Below, one piece after another: positions 35,203 through 42,981 of a DNA stretch of 64,000 nt. The DNA comes from an uncultured Acetatifactor sp. (GTDB lineage Bacteria; Bacillota; Clostridia; Lachnospirales; Lachnospiraceae). A program made the translations under genes and the position numbers. Numbering within the stretch: the first letter of the stretch is position 1; the number at the start of each line of letters is the position of its first letter. Under the pieces are notes generated by a model. It saw only the letters and a program-made list of their open reading frames with translations, was not told the DNA's origin and made no database searches. The stretch covers positions 51,036 through 115,035 of the forward strand of contig CAJUTJ010000065.1 in the NCBI GenBank assembly GCA_910589655.1. Reading direction: 5' to 3'.

Positions 35203-36640
35203 AATGTTGCTGCTATCAGTTTCTGTTTATTTGATTAACAGTATACTAAGCGGTGTTTATACACGGAGCTTTCTGAAAGAGAAATATAGGAAAGGAACAG
35301 TTTTGGCAGTATGGGGTGCAGTCTGTTTCCTTTTTCAGATTGCGGTATATGAAGTATTGGACAGCAGATTTGCGGTCGGGGAAGCGGCAGAGATAATCTT
35401 AAATGTTTGTGTCCTGCTGCTTATGCAGTTTTTTGTCTTTGAAAAGGATATGCAGAAACAGTTTTTTGTCGTCTTTAGCTTTGTAGCAGGGAAAGAAACA
35501 GTAAAATATATTGTTAGCGTGTTCTGCTTTATGTTCAATGGGATATGCAATAATATCTTAGATTATTTCATTGCAAACGAAATTATAAATACGTTAGAAA
35601 AAACGAATATATGGGTAAATATTCTTGCTTTCAGTGTCACAATCTTATGTGCGCCGCTTTATACCTTGCTGTTGTCTGCGTTTCTGTATTTGATAAGCAA
35701 AAAGTTTGTAAGAAAAGATTATCTGTTACAGACGTATGAGAATGTTTTCTTGATTTTACCCTGTATTGTTGCATTATGTATTTCAATAACAATAAAGATG
35801 ATGATTATTTCTGTAGAAAATGGAATGACGGTAATAATTTTTGATACTATTCCTGCAACAAAATTTTGGATACCTATTATCTGTGTCCTATTGCTTTCCA
35901 CTATTGTCGCAAGCGTCATATTGTTTCAGAAATTAGTACAGTACAATGAGGAAACAGGGAAACGTGCCATACTGGAAAATCAAGTGCGGCAAATGCAGAA
36001 AGAGATTATTGAGATACAGGACATATATACTGATATGAGAGGGCTTCGACATGATATGAGAAGCCATATAGTCAATATTTCCCTGCTTGTTAAAAATATG
36101 GCGGGTTCGGTGAATGAAGAAATAGAAAGATATATCGGAAAAATGGAGGAAACCGTCAGTAAATTAGATTTTACTTATCAGACAGGAAATCCGATCACGG
36201 ATATTATTATCCACCAGAAATGGCAGGAAGCAGAGAAAAAACAGATACAATTCAAGGTTGATTTTGCCTATCCCTCAAATCTTTTGATAGATATTTATGA
36301 TATTGCGGTTATTTTGAATAATGCACTGGAAAACGCCATAGAAGCCTGCCGTAAAACAGAGGGCAATAAACAGATAAGGTTATATTCTTATGTGAAAGGC
36401 AGCCTGTTTTTTATAGAGGTTGAAAATGATTTTGCAGAGAATATTGTCGTAGAGAAAGAAAGCGGGCTGCCTGTCAGCAGCAAGGAAAACGGGAAATTAC
36501 ACGGAATTGGAATATCGAATATCCAAAGGTGTGCAAAGAAGTATAAAGGCGATATTGATATTGAAATTTTTGATACAGACGGCAGAAAAAAGTTCAGTCT
36601 TACGGTAATGATGAATGGAAAGCCTGCGGCGGTAATTTAA
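35195..36640 (+). CDS. sensor histidine kinase, AgrC-like (GHKL)
   Basis: A 481-residue membrane kinase. Six or so hydrophobic segments fill residues ~1-240, then a coiled-coil linker (ENQVRQMQKEIIEIQDIY) and the dimerisation helix GLRHDMRSH with His286. The GHKL ATPase domain carries the N-box NNALENAIEAC and a glycine-rich HGIGISNI. This layout matches AgrC-type receptors for peptide signals. No agrD- or agrB-like gene is adjacent, so the signal may come from elsewhere. The ATG at 35195 has GGAGGAATTGTC upstream and overlaps the regulator stop. Confidence 0.9.
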   Translation: MSEMLLLSVSVYLINSILSGVYTRSFLKEKYRKGTVLAVWGAVCFLFQIAVYEVLDSRFAVGEAAEIILNVCVLLLMQFFVFEKDMQKQFFVVFSFVAGKETVKYIVSVFCFMFNGICNNILDYFIANEIINTLEKTNIWVNILAFSVTILCAPLYTLLLSAFLYLISKKFVRKDYLLQTYENVFLILPCIVALCISITIKMMIISVENGMTVIIFDTIPATKFWIPIICVLLLSTIVASVILFQKLVQYNEETGKRAILENQVRQMQKEIIEIQDIYTDMRGLRHDMRSHIVNISLLVKNMAGSVNEEIERYIGKMEETVSKLDFTYQTGNPITDIIIHQKWQEAEKKQIQFKVDFAYPSNLLIDIYDIAVILNNALENAIEACRKTEGNKQIRLYSYVKGSLFFIEVENDFAENIVVEKESGLPVSSKENGKLHGIGISNIQRCAKKYKGDIDIEIFDTDGRKKFSLTVMMNGKPAAVI

Positions 36641-36655
36641 CACTGCTCTAGAAGT

Positions 36656-36685
36656 TTCACACCCAATATGAAGCAGTTCACGCCA
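36656..36685 (+). promoter_or_regulatory. LytTR-type direct repeat upstream of DUF6033
   Basis: TTCACACCC (36656) and TTCACGCCA (36677), again 21 bases apart, with linker AATATGAAGCAG matching AAAATGGAGTAG of the upstream site. The flanking TT is also shared. It lies right after the kinase gene and 98 bp before the DUF6033 ATG. Confidence 0.65.
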
Positions 36686-36782
36686 AATTTATAATGGTTA
36701 AGAGGAAAAATACGATAAGTAAAGTAGGACTGTACAATTATCAAAAAGAAACAGAGTTTATAGAATTTAGGAGGATAAAATA

Positions 36783-37505
36783 ATGGCAATAACAGAAATT
36801 GGAAGCAGCTATAACAGCAGTATCTATGAAAGTGCCAATACTGCAAAAAGCAATGAAACAAGTACCGCTGGTACGGAAGAACGGACAAGGAGAACAGCGA
36901 AGGACGAATTGTCTTATCTTACCCAAAAGTACGAGTGTTTGAAAAGCACTGAGTATTCCGTAAATATAAACAGCTCACTTTTGGCGAAAGCTACAAGTGA
37001 TGAAAAAACATCCGTATGGCTGGAATATAATTTGTCTTTGATTCCGAAAGTAGTCGATAGTATTAAATCAATGGCGGCAGCACATGGTGCGAAAGTACTA
37101 AGCTGCAGTATCACTATGAATGGATATGATAGTATGACGACAGAAGTATGTGTTAAAGACGAAGTCGATCCGGGAACAGAAAAAGCAAGGAAAGAATTGG
37201 AAGAAAGGATTAAGGAGAGGAAAGAAGAAAAGAAAGAGCAGGAAGAAAAAGCGGCTAAAAGGCGGGAAGAGAAAAATGCGCAGGAAGAGACGTCGGCTGA
37301 AAGGCGGGAAGAGAAAAATGCGCAGGAAGAGACGTCGGCTGAAAGACGGGCAGAGAAAAAAGAAGCCGAAGAAGCAAGGAACAAAACGGGCGAATATACC
37401 ATACGCGTCACGAGTACGGATATAAAAACTGTTACGCAGAAAGTTATGGCTGCTGCGTCTGGTATATCTGCACCGACAGGGGCAAGTTTTGATATAAGAG
37501 CGTAA
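36783..37505 (+). CDS. DUF6033-like coiled-coil protein with 42-bp repeats
   Basis: A 240-residue protein. The N-terminus MAITEIGSSYNSSIYE and the body (LSYLTQKYE, SVNINSSLLAKA, VDSIKSMAAAHGAKVLS) resemble the DUF6033 family of Lachnospiraceae. No signal peptide is visible. Residues ~130-200 form a charged helix built of 14-residue units (RREEKNAQEETSAE) from two identical 42-bp DNA repeats, 37261-37302 and 37303-37344, plus a partial third, so length variation between strains is likely. The AGGAGGATAAAATA site is strong. A LytTR-type site in front suggests control by the adjacent regulator. Confidence 0.75.
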   Translation: MAITEIGSSYNSSIYESANTAKSNETSTAGTEERTRRTAKDELSYLTQKYECLKSTEYSVNINSSLLAKATSDEKTSVWLEYNLSLIPKVVDSIKSMAAAHGAKVLSCSITMNGYDSMTTEVCVKDEVDPGTEKARKELEERIKERKEEKKEQEEKAAKRREEKNAQEETSAERREEKNAQEETSAERRAEKKEAEEARNKTGEYTIRVTSTDIKTVTQKVMAAASGISAPTGASFDIRA

Positions 37506-37750
37506 TTATCTTAACTCGCAAGGTACTTAAATAGGGCTTTTGCGGATTGCTATCGCAATTGCTTGGCTATCCTCTCTATTAGCTGATTAACGATTTCCGG
37601 CGTATCGGTGGGTTAGCATTGTGTCCAGCACCTCTTATCTATTCCGGTGGGATTCCTGTGTTTGTGCATGACCTATTTAGTCTTTTAAGCGGAAATTGGT
37701 AAAATTGCCGGAGTTATGAACCGGTAAAACAATCACTCTTCCCGTCATGC
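37506..37750. other. non-coding spacer; nothing identified
   Basis: No ORF, tRNA or clear hairpin is supported between the DUF6033 stop and the repeat array. Confidence 0.3.
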
Positions 37751-38106
37751 CGACGTAGACGGCACAAACAATCAATAAGTTGGTGCAAGGCCGGAAGAAC
37801 GCCGCTCTTGCGTTCTTCCGTGTGAAGAAGCTCTGCTTCGCAGGGCGTGAAATCACTTAGAATTGGTGCAAGGCCGGAAGAACGCTGCTCTTGCGTTCTT
37901 CCGTGTGAAGAAGCTCTGCTCGCAGGGCGTGAAATCACTTAGAATTGGTGCAAGGCCGGAAGAACGCTGCTTTTGCGTTCTTCCGTGTGAAGAAGCTCTG
38001 CTTCGCAAGGCGTGAAATCACTTAGAATTGGTGCAAGGCCGGAAGAACGCTGTTCTTGCGTTCTTCCGTGTGAAGAAGCTCTGCTTCGCAGGGCTTCTTC
38101 ACACTT
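37751..38106 (-). repeat. multi-hairpin repeat, copy 3, expanded to a four-unit tandem array
   Basis: The tail motif GACGTAGACGGCACAAAC is followed by four units of 82-83 bp starting at 37778, 37861, 37943 and 38026. Each holds GGAAGAACGC-loop-GCGTTCTTCC (10-bp perfect stem), a GCTCTGC/GCAGGGC stem and GTGAAATCACTTAG. The units differ by single bases, including CTGCTCTT, CTGCTTTT and CTGTTCTT in the loop. The orientation is reversed relative to copies 1 and 2. The array ends two bases before the stop of the 38108 gene. Confidence 0.88.
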
Positions 38107-38107
38107 A

Positions 38108-38392
38108 TCAGCGAAACAGCAGCGGCATACCGCCGTCGATTCCGTCATTCAGATCCACAAGGCTGTCTTCCAGTTTCTTCTGTGCGGAGCAGGAGGCCTC
38201 ACTCTGTAAATCCATATACAAAATAAACATGTCTTCCATACTCATATTCTTTTCCTTTGCGATTTCCTCCATAATAGGTTTCAGCTGCTCCAACTGCTGT
38301 GAAACAGGGACTTTCTGGGGATCAATCTCGCCTAAAGAGCTCTCCGCGTAGGCATTGATTCTGGCTAAAAGCTTTTTATTTTCTTCCGTCAT
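38108..38392 (-). CDS. small conserved protein of unknown function
   Basis: A 94-residue, soluble, acidic-helical protein (MTEENKKLLARINAYAESS, LEQLKPIMEEIAKEKNMSMEDMF). No family is recognised. The ATG at 38392 has AAAGGATCC upstream on the minus strand. Its promoter region is occupied by the 311-bp MITE, whose target duplication begins only 23 bases before the start codon. Its stop codon abuts the tandem hairpin array, so both edges of this gene are bounded by repeats. Confidence 0.6.
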   Translation of the reverse strand: MTEENKKLLARINAYAESSLGEIDPQKVPVSQQLEQLKPIMEEIAKEKNMSMEDMFILYMDLQSEASCSAQKKLEDSLVDLNDGIDGGMPLLFR

Positions 38393-38423
38393 ATTCAAGG
38401 GATCCTTTCTGTGTTATCTTTTT

Positions 38424-38734
38424 ATAACCATTCGGTTTCAATTGTATCCGAGAGGGATCGGCATAAGGGAATTTTTCTTCGAAGGGGACGGCATCTGGGC
38501 GGAGAGGACATTTGTGTATTACAAGCTATTGAGCAGTATGCTGCTGTGCAAAAGTATAATCCTCCCAATTGCCCGTATGCTTGACGCAGTATAAAGTTTC
38601 AGCCTGCAAGGCGGCTGAACGAGGCGAATACAAGACATTGTTGAGTGAAGCCAACGCAGTCAGATGGAAATTTAGCCGCTTGCATTTTTCTTGTAAAAAA
38701 GAACTGCCGGATACAATTGAAACCGAATGGTTAT
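38424..38734. mobile_element. 311-bp MITE with 27-bp perfect ends and 9-bp target duplication
   Basis: The ends 38424-38450 and 38708-38734 are exact 27-base inverted repeats (outer part ATAACCATTCGGTTTC). TATCTTTTT lies directly outside both ends (38415-38423 and 38735-38743). The interior has no convincing gene, so it would need a transposase from elsewhere. It is inserted just upstream of the small gene at 38392. Confidence 0.92.
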
Positions 38735-38743
38735 TATCTTTTT

Positions 38744-38971
38744 CATAATTTTAGCACCTGATGCTTGTTATGTATAGCTTATTTTGATAAAATAATTGTA
38801 TCTGTAATATATTTAAGAGGTTTTTATGGAAAACGGTATCGAATACGTTAAGTGTATTCTTTATTGATTTGATGTTGCAATCATGCGGCTGTCCGGAGTT
38901 TAACCTTGGGATAATGTGTGTTTCCTCCGGGCAGATGCAAATAATAAATTAGAACAGAGAGGAATTATCTT
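38744..38971 (+). other. leader of the DUF1015 gene
   Basis: A gene-free stretch with AT-rich promoter-like sequence (TTGATA near 38783, TAATAT near 38804) and no identified RNA element. Confidence 0.3.
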
Positions 38972-40207
38972 ATGGCAGAAATCAGACCTTTTTCCGCCTA
39001 TCGTCCGGCACCCGGACTGGAGGCAAAAATTGCGGCGCTACCTTACGATGTCTATAACAGGCAGGAGGCCTGCGAGGTAGTGAGGGAAAATCCGGAATCC
39101 TTTCTTGCAATCGACAGGGCGGAGACCGGCTTCGGCCCCGAGGTGGATACTTATGCGCCGGAGGTATATGAGAGGGCAGCTAAACTGCTCCGGGATAGAA
39201 TAGCGGAGGGGAAATTTATCCGGGAGGAAAAGCCTTGCTATTATATATATCAGCAGACCATGGACGGAAGGAGCCAGACCGGCATTGTGGCATGTGCTTC
39301 CATTGACGATTATTGCAACAGTGTAATTAAAAAGCATGAGAATACCAGAGCGGATAAGGAACAGGACCGCATCCGCCATGTGGATACCTGTAATATGCAG
39401 ACAGGCCCTATCTTTCTGGCATACCGTGCCAGCGGTGTGCTGAAGAAAATAATTGCAGATGCAAAGATTGAGGAACCGGTATATGATTTTACCTCGGAGG
39501 ACGGCATCGGGCATAAAGTATGGATCATTGGGGACGATAAAAGGATTTCGGATATTTATGAAGAATTTTCCCATATTCCGGCGGTGTACATTGCTGACGG
39601 CCATCACCGCTGCGCTTCCGCAGTCAAGGTGGGGCTGAAAAGGAGGGAGGAGAATCCGGGTTATACGGGAGAGGAGGAATTTAATTATTTTCTTTCCGTA
39701 TTGTTCCCCGACGAGGAACTTCATATTATGGATTACAATCGTGTAGTCAGGGATTTGAACGGGTATCATATAGAAGACTTTCTCACGGAGGTTGCCCGGA
39801 GTTTTCAGGTGGAGAAAAAAGGCCCGGAACCTTTCCGTCCCGGCAGAAAGGGAGAGTTCGGTATGTATCTGGAAGGGCAGTGGTACTGCCTGCGGGCAAA
39901 GGTAGAAATCCTCTCACAGGATGCGGTGGACGGACTGGATGTGTCGCTGCTGCAAAAGCACCTTTTGGAGCCTGTGCTGGGGATTCAGGATCCTAAGACA
40001 GACAAGCGCATTGATTTTGTGGGGGGCATCCGCGGATTGGAAGAATTGGAGAGAAGAGTGCACACGGATATGAAGGTGGCTTTTTCCATGTATCCCACCT
40101 CCATAGGGGAACTTTTTGCAGTGGCGGATGCGGGAAGGCTGATGCCGCCGAAATCCACATGGTTTGAGCCTAAGCTGAGAAGCGGATTGTTTTTACATAC
40201 ATTGTGA
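38972..40207 (+). CDS. DUF1015 family protein
   Basis: A 411-residue cytoplasmic protein of the DUF1015 family. Conserved blocks: IRPFSAYRP and ALPYDVYNRQEA at the N-terminus, RQ-type YYIYQQT, IKKHENTRADKEQDR (charged), VYIADGHHRCASAVK and FIGGIRGLEEL-like DFVGGIRGLEEL near the C-terminus. The IADGHHR motif suggests a phosphate or nucleotide-binding active site. The family is often encoded beside serA/serC in Clostridia, so a role in serine metabolism is suspected but unproven. Here a 6.8-kb repeat-rich block separates it from serA. GAGAGGAATT precedes the ATG. Confidence 0.85.
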   Translation: MAEIRPFSAYRPAPGLEAKIAALPYDVYNRQEACEVVRENPESFLAIDRAETGFGPEVDTYAPEVYERAAKLLRDRIAEGKFIREEKPCYYIYQQTMDGRSQTGIVACASIDDYCNSVIKKHENTRADKEQDRIRHVDTCNMQTGPIFLAYRASGVLKKIIADAKIEEPVYDFTSEDGIGHKVWIIGDDKRISDIYEEFSHIPAVYIADGHHRCASAVKVGLKRREENPGYTGEEEFNYFLSVLFPDEELHIMDYNRVVRDLNGYHIEDFLTEVARSFQVEKKGPEPFRPGRKGEFGMYLEGQWYCLRAKVEILSQDAVDGLDVSLLQKHLLEPVLGIQDPKTDKRIDFVGGIRGLEELERRVHTDMKVAFSMYPTSIGELFAVADAGRLMPPKSTWFEPKLRSGLFLHTL

Positions 40208-40286
40208 GGCCGCCGCTGCTGGAATATGACACCAAATTTTCTGCAATTGCGCTTGGCAAAATAACGGATAAGAAAGGAAGGCAGAT

Positions 40287-42830
40287 ATGACCAACAAACT
40301 TTATAAGTTGATGAATTGGGCAGGGATTGAGGAAATTACTTTTTCGGAGAGTGATAATCCCCATGCATTGCTGGGTCCCCGCAAGTCCGGCACTCAGACT
40401 TTGATACAGGCGTATTTTCCGGGGGCAGTGAAAGTGTCCGTGATTCCGGAAAAAACAGGCCGTGCCGTTCCCATGGAAATGGCGGATGAGGGCGGATACT
40501 TCGCCGTATTAATTCCGGAGAAGAATTTGAAAGAATACCATTATCTGGTGACGGACAGTGAAGGCGCGGAGACAAAACACGGAGATCCCTACCGTTTTGC
40601 GCCTCAGATTACCCCAAATGATATGGATAAATTCTGCAACGGCATCCATTATACGATCTACGAAAAGCTGGGAGCCCATCTTATGGAGCTGGACGGCGTG
40701 AAAGGGGTGTACTTTGCCGTGTGGGCGCCTAATGTGCTGCGCGCCAGCGTGGTGGGCGATTTCAATAACTGGGACGGCAGGACAAACCAAATGCGCAGAC
40801 TGGGTGATTCCGGCATATTTGAGATTTTTCTTCCGGATGCAAAAGCAGGAGATAATTATAAATTTGAGTTTAAATTGAAGAGCGGCCTGACATATCTAAA
40901 GGCCGATCCTTACGGAAATGCGGCTCAGCTCCGTCCTGATACGGCGTCCGTGGTCACGGATATCAACGGTTTTAAATGGGAGGACGCTGCTTTCCTGAAA
41001 AAAAGGGAACAATTTCAAAAGGGAAATGCTCCCGTCAGTGTCTATGAAATGTACCTTGGTTCTTTTGTCAGAGCGAAGCTGGGTAAAGAATATGCCAATT
41101 ACCGGGAGATTGCAGCAAAGGTGATTGAGTATGTAAAGGAAATGGGCTATACCCATGTGGAACTGATGCCCGTGATGGAACATCCTTTTGACGCATCATG
41201 GGGGTATCAGGTTATCGGCTATTATGCTCCCACCGCGCGGTACGGTACGCCGGAAGACTTTATGTGCTTTGTCAATGAACTGCACAAGGCGGGAATCGGA
41301 GTGATTCTAGACTGGGTGCCCGCTCATTTCCCCAGAGATGCCTATGGAATGTCCAATTTTGACGGAACCTGTCTCTATGAACATCAGGATCCCAGACAAG
41401 GCTTCCATCCCCACTGGGGCACTTTAATCTATAATTACGGGCGGCCTCAGGTGTCCAATTATTTGATTGCAAACGCTTTATTCTGGGTGGAAAAATATCA
41501 TGCAGACGGTATCAGGATGGATGCGGTTGCCAGTATGTTATATCTGGATTACGGTAAAAATGACGGTGAGTGGGTGGCGAATATCTATGGTGGACATGAG
41601 AATCTGGAAGCCATTGAAATGATCAAACATTTAAATTCCATTATGAAAAAACGGAATCCCGGCGTGCTGTCCATTGCGGAAGAGAGCACGGCATTTCCGA
41701 AGATTACAGGAGATTTGGACGACGGCGGCTTGGGATTTGATTTAAAATGGAATATGGGATTTATGAACGATTATCTGCAATATATTAAGTATGATCCTTA
41801 TTTTAGGAGCCATCATCATGGAGAGCTTACCTTCAGTATGGTTTATGCTTATTCGGAGAAGTTTATGCTGGTATTCTCCCATGACGAGGTAGTGCACGGC
41901 AAAGCAACCATGCTGGGGAAAATGCCCGGTGACAGGGCGCAGCAGTTTGCGAATCTGCGGCTTTCCTACGGTTTCATGATGACCCATCCCGGTAAAAAGC
42001 TGCTTTTTATGGGACAGGATCTGGGAGAGTTCGATGAGTGGAACGAGAACCGCACCGTCCAGTGGGAGCTGCGCAAGGTGGAAGAACATGAAGGCATTGC
42101 AAGGATGGTCAGCGATCTGAACCATCTGTACCGCACAAGACCGGAGCTCTCCGTGCTGGACGACAGTCCGGAAGGCTTTGAGTGGATTAATCATGTGTCT
42201 GCAAGAGACTGTTATCTGACTTATGTCAGAAAAGGTAAGGAGCAGGAGGAAATACTTCTGGTAGTTGCCAATTTTGCGGGAATTCCTCAGGAGATTACCA
42301 CCGGAGTGCCTTTTGAGGGAAAATATAAAGAAATTTTCAATACGGACGATGCCCGATACGGAGGCACCAATGAAGTAAACACTAGAATAAAGAAGACAAA
42401 GCCTAAAGAGTATGATGACAGACGCCAGTCCGTTACGGTGAAGCTTGCGCCTCTGTCTCTGAGTATCTTGGAGTTTGTTCCTTTTACGGAGGAAGAACTG
42501 GAGAAGGAGATTGAAAGACGTATTCGGGAGAACGTTCCGGTTAAAAAGGCGGGGAAGAATGAAAAGAATGGGAAGAAGCCGGAAGCCGCCAAGAAGATAA
42601 AATCCCTCAAGAGAAAGCCCTCCGGTATCGAAGGCAAGCCGGCTGAGGAAACGTCCTCCGGTATCGAAGGCAAGCCGGCTGAGGAAAAGGCGGACAATGC
42701 CAAAGAAAAGACGGTCGGGGAAAAATCCTCTGCTGTGGAAGAAGAGTCCTCTGCGGCAAAAACATCCGGCACTTCAAAGAAGGCGGCCGGAAAGAAACAG
42801 GGAGCCGGAAGAAAGAAATCAACCGCCTGA
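40287..42830 (+). CDS. glgB: 1,4-alpha-glucan branching enzyme with a Lys/Glu/Ala tail
   Basis: An 847-residue GH13 enzyme that makes alpha-1,6 branches in glycogen. After the N-terminal CBM48-type domains (FAVWAPNVLRASVVGDFNNWDG), all active-site blocks are intact: VILDWVPAHFP, DGIRMDAVASMLY (nucleophile Asp), SIAEEST (acid Glu) and FSHDEVVHGK. Residues ~735-847 are an extra tail rich in Lys, Glu, Ala and Ser, containing two 36-bp DNA repeats (42621-42656 and 42657-42692, SSGIEGKPAEE). Usual GlgB is 630-730 residues. The tail resembles histone-H1-like extensions. GAAAGGAAGG precedes the ATG. Confidence 0.95.
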   Translation: MTNKLYKLMNWAGIEEITFSESDNPHALLGPRKSGTQTLIQAYFPGAVKVSVIPEKTGRAVPMEMADEGGYFAVLIPEKNLKEYHYLVTDSEGAETKHGDPYRFAPQITPNDMDKFCNGIHYTIYEKLGAHLMELDGVKGVYFAVWAPNVLRASVVGDFNNWDGRTNQMRRLGDSGIFEIFLPDAKAGDNYKFEFKLKSGLTYLKADPYGNAAQLRPDTASVVTDINGFKWEDAAFLKKREQFQKGNAPVSVYEMYLGSFVRAKLGKEYANYREIAAKVIEYVKEMGYTHVELMPVMEHPFDASWGYQVIGYYAPTARYGTPEDFMCFVNELHKAGIGVILDWVPAHFPRDAYGMSNFDGTCLYEHQDPRQGFHPHWGTLIYNYGRPQVSNYLIANALFWVEKYHADGIRMDAVASMLYLDYGKNDGEWVANIYGGHENLEAIEMIKHLNSIMKKRNPGVLSIAEESTAFPKITGDLDDGGLGFDLKWNMGFMNDYLQYIKYDPYFRSHHHGELTFSMVYAYSEKFMLVFSHDEVVHGKATMLGKMPGDRAQQFANLRLSYGFMMTHPGKKLLFMGQDLGEFDEWNENRTVQWELRKVEEHEGIARMVSDLNHLYRTRPELSVLDDSPEGFEWINHVSARDCYLTYVRKGKEQEEILLVVANFAGIPQEITTGVPFEGKYKEIFNTDDARYGGTNEVNTRIKKTKPKEYDDRRQSVTVKLAPLSLSILEFVPFTEEELEKEIERRIRENVPVKKAGKNEKNGKKPEAAKKIKSLKRKPSGIEGKPAEETSSGIEGKPAEEKADNAKEKTVGEKSSAVEEESSAAKTSGTSKKAAGKKQGAGRKKSTA

Positions 42831-42981
42831 AAGCCGTTATTAACCGGATCTACAGTCGGGAACGGCCTGTAAGTCCGACAGTCTGGAAAAGCGGCGGTTT
42901 GTCTGAAGTATTTCCGAAGGAATTCCGTAAAATGACATTTCACGGAAAGGCTCATTAGAGTGAGACAGAATGGAGATTGTT

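Noticed and set aside
37778..38106. CRISPR array
   Set aside because: The units are directly contiguous 82-83 bp repeats with no unique spacers and no cas genes nearby.
37714..38148. Open frames inside the tandem hairpin array (SSGLAPILSDF-type repeats)
   Set aside because: They arise from translation of the non-coding repeat and have no ribosome sites.
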